52,343 nucleotides of DNA from an uncultured Bacteroidales bacterium (GTDB taxonomy: Bacteria > Bacteroidota > Bacteroidia > Bacteroidales > Muribaculaceae): contig CALZTY010000013.1 in assembly GCA_945829225.1 (NCBI GenBank), positions 1-52,343 of the forward strand. Reading direction: 5' to 3'. This document shows positions 22,919-31,891 of this stretch, piece after piece. Both the position numbers and the translations under genes were made by a program. Each line of letters begins with the position of its first letter. Position 1 is the first letter of the stretch. Under the pieces are notes generated by a model. The model ran no database searches. It saw only the letters and a list, made by a program, of their open reading frames with translations, and was not told the origin of the DNA.

Positions 22919-23836
22919 ATGAAAATCAACAGATTGTTTGTAATCAGTGTGTTATCTGCCTCGGTGATGGCTATTACATCATGTGACAAGGACAATGCCG
23001 GCGAGACTATCTATCGCTATCCGTTCACATCGTGCTATGCCGTGGTGACCGACTTGAGTAATAACAACACACAGACAGTATCGTCGCCGGTGAGCATCTC
23101 GATGGACGCCAACTGGACCACCGGCAAGGCGGAGATGACCATTTCGGGCATCGAAATAGGCGGGTCGAGTTATCCGGCAATGACCACCTCGAAGACTGAT
23201 TGGCAGTTATTGGACAATATGACTTGGGGCGAGGTGACCGGCTCGACAGTGGGTACACTTGCCACCGGAGCGCAGGTATTGCTATCGGACTTCAAGTTTG
23301 ACTGGGCTGACCGCGCCGACCTCGCAGCGAAATTAATCGAAAAAGACCCGACGCTGAAGTATGACCCGGCAGTTTCGTTCTCGTATATTATCGACGGCAA
23401 GTACAAGGTTGCCGGTGCTCGCCAACCCTTCCGCATCGCCGGCGAGACCACATCGACCCCTGCCGGTGGCGAGGGCTTCACCTCCAATGTGTCGTTGTAC
23501 ACTGTAAGTTTGGACTTTATCAACAAGGTTGCATCAATCAAGGTGCAGAATGCCTCGTTTGCTCAAGGTATGCCTTTGATGGAGATGGAGTTCCCCGGCA
23601 TTTCGTATTCGATTGATGAGAATGCAGTTGTTAGCCTCAGTTGTGATGCGTTGACACCCACAATGGGTGGTGTGCCGATGCCCAATTATCCCATCAGCGA
23701 CCTTCGTGCGACAATACGCCCGGGACGCGAGAAGTCGCAGTTGCACTTTGTATGCAACTTCCGCGGTCTGCCCTTCACAGTGGAGGCATCGCTCGACTTC
23801 ACCTCGTATGAGGGTTTTATCGGTGTGGAAGACTGA
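22919..23836 (+). CDS. lipoprotein of unknown function (beta-rich)
   Basis: The 305-residue product has a lipoprotein signal with lipobox AITSC (Cys22). The body is beta-rich, with alternating patterns such as WTTGKAEMTISGIEIGGSSY, and looks like two related halves with calycin-like strand spacing. I do not recognise a catalytic motif. It follows a TonB receptor by 60 nt and could be its surface partner, although the separate promoter allows independent expression. The last 20 bp overlap the 3' end of folC on the opposite strand, so there is no room for a terminator between them. Confidence 0.8.
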   Translation: MKINRLFVISVLSASVMAITSCDKDNAGETIYRYPFTSCYAVVTDLSNNNTQTVSSPVSISMDANWTTGKAEMTISGIEIGGSSYPAMTTSKTDWQLLDNMTWGEVTGSTVGTLATGAQVLLSDFKFDWADRADLAAKLIEKDPTLKYDPAVSFSYIIDGKYKVAGARQPFRIAGETTSTPAGGEGFTSNVSLYTVSLDFINKVASIKVQNASFAQGMPLMEMEFPGISYSIDENAVVSLSCDALTPTMGGVPMPNYPISDLRATIRPGREKSQLHFVCNFRGLPFTVEASLDFTSYEGFIGVED

Positions 23837-25118
23837 TGTTTAATTGAGAAAAAAGGTCGGCAACCACATAGGAACTGCCGCCGACAAATATCGTAGCCGA
23901 GGGTTGCGCGTCGCCGAGAGCGGCAGTGTAAGCCTCGGCTACTGTGTTGTATACTGACCCTTTAAGCCCGAATGAGGCTGAGAGGTCGCGCACCTCAGAG
24001 GCGGGGCGTCCGCGCTTGACCGATGGTTGAGTGAAGTAATAGCGGGCATTGGCGGGCAAGTGGCACAGTATGTGGCTGATATCCTTGTCATTGACAAACC
24101 CGAGGACTATGTGGAGGTCGGCACTGTCGGCGATGTGGCGCAGACGTGGACCGAGGTACTCCCAGCCGCCGGGGTTGTGCCCGGTGTCGCACACCACGGT
24201 GGGCGAGTGTTGCAGGACCATCCAGCGCCCGGCGAGCCCACTTAGCGAGGTTACCCGGGCAAATGCAGCGCGGACAGCCTCGGCTGATATGTCAATGGGC
24301 AAGAGGCTGATGGCATATAGCACGGTGTTGGCATTCTCGGGCTGGCAGTCGCCGCCGAGCACCGAGTGGATGTCGCCCCAGCGCTCGCTGTGGTAGTCGA
24401 TGGAGTCGAAGTCGCGGCTGATGACGCTGAGCAGAGGGGTATCTTGAGCAAAGGAGATAGGCGAGCCACACTCGGCGGCGCGACGCTCGAAGACTTGACG
24501 AACATCGCCGTCGGCACGCCCGATGACCACAGGCACGCCGGGCTTGATGATGCCTGCCTTCTCAAAGGCTATCTTGGCAGGCGTGTCGCCGAGTAGGGCG
24601 GTGTGGTCCATTGATATATTGGTGATGATTGAGAGCAGAGGGGTGAGGATGTTGGTGGAGTCGAGGCGCCCGCCCAATCCGGCTTCGATGACGGCAAAGT
24701 CGACGCCCTCGCGAGCAAAGTAATCAAAAGCCATGACGGTGGTCAATTCGAAGAACGATGGCTCTATGCCCGAGCATTTTTCGCGATATTTTTTGATGAA
24801 ATCCACGACATCGTTCTCTGAAATCATCTCGCCGTTGATGCGTATGCGCTCGCGGAAGTCGACCAAGTGAGGCGAGGTGAAGAGCCCGACGCGATACCCG
24901 GCAGACTGCAAGATAGCCGCGACGAGCGATGCCGTGGAGCCCTTGCCGTTTGTGCCGGCGATGTGTATGGCTCGCAGTTGTTGATGAGGGTTGCCGAATG
25001 CCTCGGCGAGCGCCAATACGCGCTCCAAGCCGGGCTTGTATGCGCCATCGCCGATGTTCTGGAACGTGGGGATTTGCTCGAACATCCAGCGAGTGACTTC
25101 TTGATAAGAATAATCCAT
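23817..25118 (-). CDS. folC: folylpolyglutamate synthase / dihydrofolate synthase
   Basis: FolC adds glutamate to folates, and in bacteria often also joins dihydropteroate and glutamate. The 433-residue sequence has the ATP-binding loop GTNGKGS at 55-61, the folate loop SPHLVDFRERIRING, MDHTALLGDTPAKIAFEKAG, and the Mur-ligase-like HNPGG motif (DTGHNPGGWEYLG) before the C-terminal domain. All are intact. It is the last gene of the run mutS2, chromate transporter pair, folC, with 4 nt between it and the preceding stop. This looks like an operon of functionally unrelated genes. Confidence 0.97.
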   Translation of the reverse strand: MDYSYQEVTRWMFEQIPTFQNIGDGAYKPGLERVLALAEAFGNPHQQLRAIHIAGTNGKGSTASLVAAILQSAGYRVGLFTSPHLVDFRERIRINGEMISENDVVDFIKKYREKCSGIEPSFFELTTVMAFDYFAREGVDFAVIEAGLGGRLDSTNILTPLLSIITNISMDHTALLGDTPAKIAFEKAGIIKPGVPVVIGRADGDVRQVFERRAAECGSPISFAQDTPLLSVISRDFDSIDYHSERWGDIHSVLGGDCQPENANTVLYAISLLPIDISAEAVRAAFARVTSLSGLAGRWMVLQHSPTVVCDTGHNPGGWEYLGPRLRHIADSADLHIVLGFVNDKDISHILCHLPANARYYFTQPSVKRGRPASEVRDLSASFGLKGSVYNTVAEAYTAALGDAQPSATIFVGGSSYVVADLFSQLNISLPHR

Positions 25119-25122
25119 GTCT

Positions 25123-25698
25123 CTATATATAAATAATGTATCCTGCCAATCCGGCGGCGCAGATGATGAGGATAGGGTGTATCTTGGTGAAGAGATTGAT
25201 AGCGAGGGTAGCGAGGGCGATAATCACCGAAATAGTGACCTCGGAGGTGGAAGAGCCGAAATTTTCCTCATTCATGAGAATCAGCGCTGCCGAGGCAATG
25301 AGCCCGATGACCACGGGACGCAGACCGCGGAAGATGCCCTCGATGGCGGTGCTGTTGCGGTGTCGGCTCACAAAGTGTCCGACGTAGCGAGTGAGCAGGA
25401 ATGAGGGAATGACCACCACGAGGGTGCAAATCAGTGCTCCGAGGACGCCCCAGAAGGCAGATGTGTCGGTACCGAGGGCAGCCATGGGTGCCGAGTAGCC
25501 GATGTAGGTGGCTGAGTTGATGCCTATGGGGCCCGGCGTCATCTGCGAGATGGCGACGATGTCGGTGAACATTTTCTCGGTAATCCACCCGGGAGAGACG
25601 ATTTCGCTCTGAATGAGCGAGAGCATGGCATATCCGCCACCGAAGCCGAAGAAGCCAATCTTGAGGTAACTCCAAATGAGACGCAGGTAGATAATCAT
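25123..25698 (-). CDS. short-chain chromate transporter subunit (second)
   Basis: The 191-residue integral membrane protein has the family signature GFFGFGGGYAMLSLIQ near the N terminus, QMTPGPIGINSATYIGY, and about six predicted helices. Short CHR proteins come in adjacent pairs and are thought to form a heterodimeric chromate/sulfate exporter. Its start overlaps the stop of the first subunit as ATGA, which fits equal production. The family name is firm; the true substrate in a gut anaerobe is uncertain. Confidence 0.93.
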   Translation of the reverse strand: MIIYLRLIWSYLKIGFFGFGGGYAMLSLIQSEIVSPGWITEKMFTDIVAISQMTPGPIGINSATYIGYSAPMAALGTDTSAFWGVLGALICTLVVVIPSFLLTRYVGHFVSRHRNSTAIEGIFRGLRPVVIGLIASAALILMNEENFGSSTSEVTISVIIALATLAINLFTKIHPILIICAAGLAGYIIYI

Positions 25699-26300
25699 GC
25701 GCGACCTCCTTTCGGCTTAATCTCGCCACGAGCGCGAGCCAATTGATACCAGCCCAGCAATCCGCCGATTGTGATGAACAATATGGGATTGGATATGAAC
25801 GGTAAGCGCGACCAGATGAGGGCGGCGACGAGTATGGGAATCCAGCACATCGACCAGCCGATGTGAGCGGCACGCGCCGAGGTGATGACCGGGGTGACAA
25901 TCAACGCCACGACAGCCGGGCGTATGCCCTTGAAGATGGCTGTGAGGGTGTGGTTGGTGGTTATCAGTTCGGGAGTGAGGAAGATGGCGATGGCGAGGAT
26001 GATGAGGAAGCAAGGGAGTATGACTCCGGCGGCTGACACGAGGCTGCCGCGGAGTTGGCGGAGTTTGTCGCCGACGACTACCGAAATGTTGACGGCGAGG
26101 ATGCCCGGGAGCGACTGCGCGACAGCGAGCAAGTCGAGGAACTCGGCTTCGCTTATCCAGGCGTGACGCTCGACGATTTCGCGCTTGATGATGGAAATCA
26201 TCGCCCATCCACCGCCGAAGGTGAAGCCGCCAATCTTGAAAAAGGTGAAGAATAATTGCCAGAGCAAGTGGCGGCTGTTGTAATTTTGATTATCTGACAT
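25695..26300 (-). CDS. short-chain chromate transporter subunit (first)
   Basis: The 201-residue partner has GGFTFGGGWAMISIIKREIV and AVAQSLPGILAVNISVVVGD, the equivalent of the second subunit's motifs, with about six predicted helices and a short charged C terminus. It starts 3 nt after mutS2 and overlaps the second subunit by 4 nt. The pair corresponds to one long CHR protein split in two. Confidence 0.93.
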   Translation of the reverse strand: MSDNQNYNSRHLLWQLFFTFFKIGGFTFGGGWAMISIIKREIVERHAWISEAEFLDLLAVAQSLPGILAVNISVVVGDKLRQLRGSLVSAAGVILPCFLIILAIAIFLTPELITTNHTLTAIFKGIRPAVVALIVTPVITSARAAHIGWSMCWIPILVAALIWSRLPFISNPILFITIGGLLGWYQLARARGEIKPKGGRA

Positions 26301-26303
26301 AAT

Positions 26304-28742
26304 TTACAGTTCTACTACAGTGATGCCGGCGCCACCGAAGCGCACGTCCTCGTCGGCGAAATGCTTGACAGCCGGAATTGTTGACAGATATTGTCGGATG
26401 TACTGGCGGAGGGCTCCGGTGCCGGTGCCGTGGAGGATGCGCACACGCGAGCAGGAGAATTGGATAGCATCATCGATGAAATAAGTGACGGCTTGAACAG
26501 CCTCGTCGACACGCATGCCGCGCACATCGATTTCCTGCTTGAAATTGAGTTGGCGCTCGCGGTTGTCATTGGCAGTGCTCACGGTGAGGAGCGACGCCGC
26601 CTTGGCGATGCCGCTCTGAGGCTTCTTGAGGGTAGGCGACAGGCGCGATAGTTTGACTGTGGTGCGTATCTGCCCGAAGATGACAATTGCATCCTTTCCG
26701 CGGATTTCCTCGATGGTGCCGACTGTGCCGGCGTTGTCGAGGAGCACGTTGTCGCCCGGGGCGAGGGCTCGTTCTTGAGCCGGCTTGGGCTGGGGCTTGG
26801 GAGCCTTGCGACGATTGGACTTGAGCAGAGGATGCTCTTCGGTGGCGTTGATGATGTCGTGCTTCTCTTGCTCGAGTTGACGGCGCGCCTCGAGGGTGGC
26901 ATCGCGCTCGGCTTGAGAGCGTCGTATCTCGTGGATTGCTCGCTCGATGGCGGCGTTGGAGCCGTCGAGGATTTTGCGAGCCTCCTGTCGGGCATCGGCG
27001 ATGATTTCGCTGCGGCGGCTGCGCAGGTTGTCAGCCTCGGCTTCGTATTTGCTGAGCGCCTCGTCGATTTTTTTCTCTTTTTGCTTGATGTCGCGACGCT
27101 TGTTTTCCCAATAGCGTCGGTCGCGAGCGATATCGAGGAGGTACTTGTCGAGGTTGACATAGTCGCTACCGACGATGTCGCCGGCGGCGGTGATGATATG
27201 CTCGGGGAGACCGGTTTTGCGGGCGATTTCGATGGCAAAAGAACTGCCGGGGCTGCCGATTGACAGGGCAAATAGCGGGCGCATCTGCTGGCGGTCGTAT
27301 AACATAGAGCCATTGACGAGCCCATCGGTCTCGTCGGCAAATTTTTTGAGATTTTGGAAGTGGGTGGTGACCACGCCCCACATGTGCTTGTTGTTGAACT
27401 CGGCGAGGAGCGCCTGGGCGATTGCGCCGCCGATTTGGGGCTCGGTGCCGGCTCCGAACTCGTCAATCAGGAATAATGTGCGATTGTCGCCGGTAGCCAG
27501 CAGGGTGCGCATATTGCGCAGGTGCGAGGAGTAGGTCGAGAGGTCGTCCTCGATGGATTGGTCGTCGCCTATATCGATAAAAATATTGTCAAAAATACCG
27601 ACGTGAGAGTTGTCGTAAAGCGGAGGAAGCAGCCCGGATTGAATCATATATTGCACCACGGCTACTGTCTTGAGGGTGACCGACTTGCCGCCGGCATTGG
27701 GACCGGAGATGACCAGGATACGCTTGCGGTCGTCAATGGTGATGTCGAGAGGGACCACCTGCTTGTTGTGGAGCGACAGGCTGTGACGGAGCACAGGGTG
27801 GCAGGCGTGGTACCACTCGAGTTCGGGTCGGTTGGCGAGGTGCGGCATCGAAGCATCGCAGTCGGCGGCAAAGAGCGCCTTGGCGCGTATGAAGTCGAAG
27901 GTGGCGATGATGTCGTAACTCTCGAGGAGGCTGTCAATGTGAGGGCGGAGGACCGAGGCGATGCGTATGAGGATGCGGACTTCCTCGCGATGCTCCTCGA
28001 TATGCAGTTCGCGCAGGCGGTTGTTGACCTCGACCACCTCGGCAGGCTCGATGAATACGGTCTTGCCTGAGGCAGATTCATCGTGGACGATGCCGGGGAT
28101 GCGTCGCTTGTTCATGGCGGCGACGGGCAGCACCATGCGACCCTCGCGCATAGAAGCCGATGCGTCGGCATCGAGGTAACCGTCGGCGATGGCGCGAGCG
28201 ATGACGCGGCGCATGACGGCGCCGGCGGTACCTGCCATAGAGGCGATGTGTCGGCGGATGTCGGCGAGTTCGGGCGACGCCGAGTCCTTAATCTCGCCCC
28301 AGCGGTCGATGGCGCGGTCGATTTCGCGCGACAACTCGGGGTAGGGGTCGAGTTTTATGGCTATTTCGTCGAGCAAGGGCAAGGAAGATGCACCCTCGGG
28401 CGAGCGACGAGCGGCGAAAAATGAGCATATCGCAGCCATAGAAGCCAGGGTGATCGAGAGGTCGACCAACTCGGCAGCGGTGAGGAAAGTGCCCTCGGGG
28501 CGTATGGCTTTGAGGCGCGTGGTGATGTCGCGGATTACGGCGGCGGGGAAGCCCTCGTCGCTGTCAATGAGGCTCTTGAACTCGGCAACGAGCCCGAGGT
28601 TGCGACGCACCGTGTCGTAGTCGGAGGAATACTGCATTTGAGCCACCTTTTCCTTGCTTAAAGGCGACCCACAGTGCTCCGAGACCATGTTGCGGATAGT
28701 GTCGAAGCCTATCTTTTGTTCGATATTTTGCGGATAAATCAT
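26304..28742 (-). CDS. mutS2: MutS2 family endonuclease/ATPase
   Basis: From ATG 28740-28742 the product has 812 residues. It has the core and lever region, the ATPase with Walker A GPNAGGKS at 347-354 and LIDEFGAGTEP, a long charged coiled coil (about 520-640), a KOW-like segment, and a C-terminal Smr nuclease domain with DVRGMRVDEA and the HGTGTGALR loop. MutS2 suppresses recombination and, in some bacteria, rescues collided ribosomes. The first methionine of the longer frame (28754) lies in the promoter and is rejected. The transcript should be almost leaderless because the -7 element ends 9 nt before the ATG. Confidence 0.96.
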   Translation of the reverse strand: MIYPQNIEQKIGFDTIRNMVSEHCGSPLSKEKVAQMQYSSDYDTVRRNLGLVAEFKSLIDSDEGFPAAVIRDITTRLKAIRPEGTFLTAAELVDLSITLASMAAICSFFAARRSPEGASSLPLLDEIAIKLDPYPELSREIDRAIDRWGEIKDSASPELADIRRHIASMAGTAGAVMRRVIARAIADGYLDADASASMREGRMVLPVAAMNKRRIPGIVHDESASGKTVFIEPAEVVEVNNRLRELHIEEHREEVRILIRIASVLRPHIDSLLESYDIIATFDFIRAKALFAADCDASMPHLANRPELEWYHACHPVLRHSLSLHNKQVVPLDITIDDRKRILVISGPNAGGKSVTLKTVAVVQYMIQSGLLPPLYDNSHVGIFDNIFIDIGDDQSIEDDLSTYSSHLRNMRTLLATGDNRTLFLIDEFGAGTEPQIGGAIAQALLAEFNNKHMWGVVTTHFQNLKKFADETDGLVNGSMLYDRQQMRPLFALSIGSPGSSFAIEIARKTGLPEHIITAAGDIVGSDYVNLDKYLLDIARDRRYWENKRRDIKQKEKKIDEALSKYEAEADNLRSRRSEIIADARQEARKILDGSNAAIERAIHEIRRSQAERDATLEARRQLEQEKHDIINATEEHPLLKSNRRKAPKPQPKPAQERALAPGDNVLLDNAGTVGTIEEIRGKDAIVIFGQIRTTVKLSRLSPTLKKPQSGIAKAASLLTVSTANDNRERQLNFKQEIDVRGMRVDEAVQAVTYFIDDAIQFSCSRVRILHGTGTGALRQYIRQYLSTIPAVKHFADEDVRFGGAGITVVEL

Positions 28743-28751
28743 AATTTCTTG

Positions 28752-28759
28752 CAAAGGTA
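28752..28759 (-). promoter_or_regulatory. promoter -7 element of mutS2
   Basis: TACCTTTG on the minus strand, 9 nt before the chosen ATG. Confidence 0.6.
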
Positions 28760-28783
28760 CGCAAAATTATCGCGATTTTTAGC

Positions 28784-28791
28784 TACCTTTG
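28784..28791 (+). promoter_or_regulatory. promoter -7 element of pullulanase
   Basis: TACCTTTG, 32 nt before the pullulanase ATG at 28824; divergent from mutS2. Confidence 0.6.
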
Positions 28792-28823
28792 CTTGCAAAA
28801 TCATAAAATATCATATTTACTAC

Positions 28824-30833
28824 ATGAACGAACACTTAACCAAACTACTTGCAGCAACAGTGATGTTAGGCTCAACAGCAATGGCATCGGCTCAGAATGA
28901 TGTTGATGCCCGTTACACAGCGTATCCATCGTATGACGGAGCAGACTTGGAATTAAGCGTAGACCCCGCAGGGACGCGCTTTGCATTATGGTCGCCCGAG
29001 GCAGAGTCGGTACGTGTATTTTTGTACGATACCGATCGCAACTCGCAGCCCACGGATACGTTAAATATGGTTAAAACTAATGACGGTGTTTGGCGTGCCG
29101 AGGTTAATCGTCAATTGTACGGCAAGTTCTACACCTTCAGCATCCGTTATGGCGGGCAGTGGCTCGCCGAGACCCCGGGTGTGTGGGCAAAGGCTGTGGG
29201 CACCAACGGCGAGCGTGCCGCTATCATTGACTTCTCAACCACCAATCCCACCGGCTGGGCAGACGACCACGGACCCGTGGTGGAGCACTTCACTGATGTT
29301 ATCCTCTATGAGATGCACCACCGCGACTTCTCCATCGACCCGTCGTCGGGTATAGTCCACAAGGGTAAATTCCTTGCCTTGACCGAGCACCACACCACCA
29401 ATCCCACCGGTGAGGCAACCGGTATCGACCACCTCAAAGAGTTGGGTATCACCCACGTGCATATTTTGCCCAGTTACGACTACAACTCGGTAGATGAGGC
29501 AAATATGCAACTCAACCAATACAACTGGGGCTACGACCCGTTGAACTACAATGCACCCGAAGGGTCATACTCGACCGACCCCGCCGACCCCGCAGTGCGT
29601 GTGCGCCAGATGAAAGAAATGGTCAAGGCACTGCACGATGCCGGCATCGGCGTGGTGATGGATGTGGTGTACAATCATACTGCCCAAAAGGACGATAGCA
29701 ACTTCTCGCTTACCGCCCCCGGATACTACTATCGCCATCGCGCCGACGGCTCGTACTCCGATGCCTCGGGCTGTGGCAACGAGACCGCCAGCGACCGTCA
29801 ACAGATGCGCAATTTCATCATTAATTCAGTCAAATATTGGGCTACCGAGTATCACATTGACGGCTTCCGCTTCGACCTCATGGCTATCCACGACACCGAG
29901 ACCATGAGCCAAGTAGCAGCGGCATTGAAAGAAATCAATCCGTCAATCTTTGTGTATGGCGAAGGCTGGACCGCCGGTGATTCGCCACTGCCGGTAGAGC
30001 GTCGCGCCCTCAAAGAGAATGTGTCGCAGATGACAGGCATCGCCGTGTTCAGCGACGACCTCCGCGACGCAGTCAAGGGTCACTACAGCAATGCCGCAGG
30101 ACGTGGCTTTGCCACCGGAGCTGAAGGGAATGAGGAGACGGTGCGCATCGGTATCGTAGCCGCTACCGCCCATCCGCAAGTCGATTACAGCCTCGGCAAC
30201 AACTCGCGCTTCCCCTATGCGGCATCGCCCGAGATGATAGTAAACTATGTATCGTGCCACGACGATATGTGCCTCACCGACAAGTTGGCAGCCTCAATGC
30301 CCGGCTCGACCGAGGCTCAGCGCCAGCGTGCCGCTCGCTTGGCACAGACCATTGTCTTTACCTCACAAGGTACTCCCTTTATGTTTGCCGGTGAAGAATT
30401 GTTCCGCGACAAGAAGGGTGTGCACAACACTTACAAATCGCCCGACTCAGTCAATGGTATCGATTGGAACCTCAAGCATATCAATGCCGAGCAATTCAAT
30501 TACTATGTGGAGTTGATACGCCTGCGCCGCACTCACCCGGCATTCCGCATGACCACTGCCGAGGACATCGCTCGCAATATCGTCTTTGACAAGGTATCAC
30601 AGCCCAACCTCATCTCTTATTCAATCAAGAATAATGCCAATGGCGACGAGTGGCGCGAAATCAAGTTGGTGTTCAACGGCTCTGACGAGGCCTGCCAAGT
30701 GAAGATAGCCAAGGGTGAGTGGATAGTAATTGCTCGCGACGGCACCATCTGCGCTACCGGTCTCGATACCTGCAAGGGAGGGATGATGACCGTGGAACCG
30801 GTATCGGCTCTCATCCTCGCGCGCGTAAAATGA
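28824..30833 (+). CDS. pulA: type I pullulanase (GH13), secreted
   Basis: The enzyme cuts alpha-1,6 bonds in pullulan, starch and glycogen branches. The 669-residue protein has a signal peptide (about 1-23), an N-terminal CBM48/E-set domain (about 45-140) and a GH13 barrel. The pullulanase signature YNWGYDP is at 233-239, the region I sequence is DVVYNH, the nucleophile Asp351 is in GFRFDLMAIHD and the acid/base Glu380 is in VYGEGWTAG; the transition-state Asp is in SCHDD. A longer open frame upstream crosses the promoter and is rejected. A signal peptide suggests a periplasmic or surface role, unlike cytosolic glycogen-debranching GlgX. Confidence 0.96.
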   Translation: MNEHLTKLLAATVMLGSTAMASAQNDVDARYTAYPSYDGADLELSVDPAGTRFALWSPEAESVRVFLYDTDRNSQPTDTLNMVKTNDGVWRAEVNRQLYGKFYTFSIRYGGQWLAETPGVWAKAVGTNGERAAIIDFSTTNPTGWADDHGPVVEHFTDVILYEMHHRDFSIDPSSGIVHKGKFLALTEHHTTNPTGEATGIDHLKELGITHVHILPSYDYNSVDEANMQLNQYNWGYDPLNYNAPEGSYSTDPADPAVRVRQMKEMVKALHDAGIGVVMDVVYNHTAQKDDSNFSLTAPGYYYRHRADGSYSDASGCGNETASDRQQMRNFIINSVKYWATEYHIDGFRFDLMAIHDTETMSQVAAALKEINPSIFVYGEGWTAGDSPLPVERRALKENVSQMTGIAVFSDDLRDAVKGHYSNAAGRGFATGAEGNEETVRIGIVAATAHPQVDYSLGNNSRFPYAASPEMIVNYVSCHDDMCLTDKLAASMPGSTEAQRQRAARLAQTIVFTSQGTPFMFAGEELFRDKKGVHNTYKSPDSVNGIDWNLKHINAEQFNYYVELIRLRRTHPAFRMTTAEDIARNIVFDKVSQPNLISYSIKNNANGDEWREIKLVFNGSDEACQVKIAKGEWIVIARDGTICATGLDTCKGGMMTVEPVSALILARVK

Positions 30834-31778
30834 TTAATGTGTGCGGTTGATGCGGTAGACGGCGAGGCACCACACTGCCGACAGCGCTACCAGCACCGCA
30901 ACAGTATAAATACCTAAAGCCTCGGGCGGCAGTAATATCGCACAGATGTTTACTGCCGCCTGTGTTATAGCGTAAATCGAGGCGACGAGCAGATGGCTCA
31001 TGCCACATTCGTTGCTGAGCAACTGATACAGGTGGAGGCGGTGGGGTAGGTAGATGCGCTCGCTGCGGAGGAGTCGGCGGATGATGGTGAGCCCGGCATC
31101 GATGCCGTAGACGCTCACGAGGACTATCCACCATATCGACTCGCCGCCCAGGATTAGTTTGTATAATATAAATAATGTGACACCGCCGATGGTGATGGCG
31201 CCGACATCGCCGGCAAAGCAAATGGCACGACGCCTGAAGTTGAAGAATGCGAAGACCACGGTGGCGATGAGCATAAACCACAGGTAGTCGCCGGCAATAA
31301 AATCAAACTTGTAATTCAGCCAAGCGAGGGAGCCGATGACCACTGCCGTGTAAGCGGCGGTGATGCCGTTGATGCCGTCCATGAAGTTGTAGGCATTGAG
31401 AAAGGCTATGCCTAAGACTACCAATAAGATGTTGAGCCACAGGGGAATATTCAAATCGAGTTGAAACAGGATGAGCGATACGCCGGCGATGTAGCAAATC
31501 AAGCGAGCCGAGATGCCCTGTGGACGGAAATCGTCGCAAAAACTGATAGCCGCCATTGCCGACCAGCCGATGATAATCGAGGCGTTGTCGGTAGGGCTAT
31601 CGAGGAGCGCGGCGCATAACGCTGCGATGTAAAAGATGAAGCCGCCTCCCGAAATGGTAGCCACAGTGTGTGAGGAGCGATACTGCGGCACCTGCAGCAT
31701 CCCCTTGATGTGTTTGGCAACTCTGATATAGAGCAACTCGAGCACTAAGAGAACTATAAACAACGCTATGTACTCCAT
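30834..31778 (-). CDS. MraY/WecA-like polyprenyl-phosphate sugar-1-phosphate transferase
   Basis: A 314-residue integral membrane enzyme with about ten predicted helices. Family motifs: QYRSSHTVATISGGG near the N terminus, NAYNFMDGINGITAAY with the catalytic Asp region, and AGDVGAITIGG. These move a sugar-1-phosphate (often GlcNAc-1-P) onto undecaprenyl phosphate to start O-antigen, capsule or cell wall glycan. It is not MraY itself: the sequence follows the WecA/TagO branch. ATG 31776-31778 is chosen because a promoter ends 8 nt before it. Its stop abuts the pullulanase stop with no gap. Confidence 0.9.
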   Translation of the reverse strand: MEYIALFIVLLVLELLYIRVAKHIKGMLQVPQYRSSHTVATISGGGFIFYIAALCAALLDSPTDNASIIIGWSAMAAISFCDDFRPQGISARLICYIAGVSLILFQLDLNIPLWLNILLVVLGIAFLNAYNFMDGINGITAAYTAVVIGSLAWLNYKFDFIAGDYLWFMLIATVVFAFFNFRRRAICFAGDVGAITIGGVTLFILYKLILGGESIWWIVLVSVYGIDAGLTIIRRLLRSERIYLPHRLHLYQLLSNECGMSHLLVASIYAITQAAVNICAILLPPEALGIYTVAVLVALSAVWCLAVYRINRTH

Positions 31779-31786
31779 TTCGATGG

Positions 31787-31818
31787 CAAAATTAACACTA
31801 TGTTGCCGATTGTGCAAA
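31787..31818 (-). promoter_or_regulatory. promoter of the MraY/WecA-like gene
   Basis: Minus strand TTTG (31818-31815), 20-nt spacer, TAATTTTG (31794-31787), 8 nt before the ATG; a near-leaderless transcript is expected. Confidence 0.68.
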
Positions 31819-31857
31819 TTTCCGACGCGTCAATTATTATATTTCGCCGATATTTCT

Positions 31858-31865
31858 TACCTTTG
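31858..31865 (+). promoter_or_regulatory. promoter -7 element of hisS
   Basis: TACCTTTG, 26 nt before the hisS ATG at 31892; divergent from the MraY/WecA-like gene. Confidence 0.6.
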
Positions 31866-31891
31866 CACATGATTTTACACATATAATAATT

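Noticed and set aside
23817-23836. 20-bp overlap of the lipoprotein and folC 3' ends as a possible annotation error
   Set aside because: Both proteins are complete and conserved-looking to their stops, so the convergent overlap is accepted.
20642-23836. SusC/SusD-like polysaccharide utilisation pair
   Set aside because: The receptor lacks the carboxypeptidase-like N-terminal domain and the lipoprotein has no SusD-type TPR helices.
28674-28823. 50-codon extension of the pullulanase
   Set aside because: It runs through the divergent promoters and the 5' end of mutS2; the signal peptide begins at 28824.
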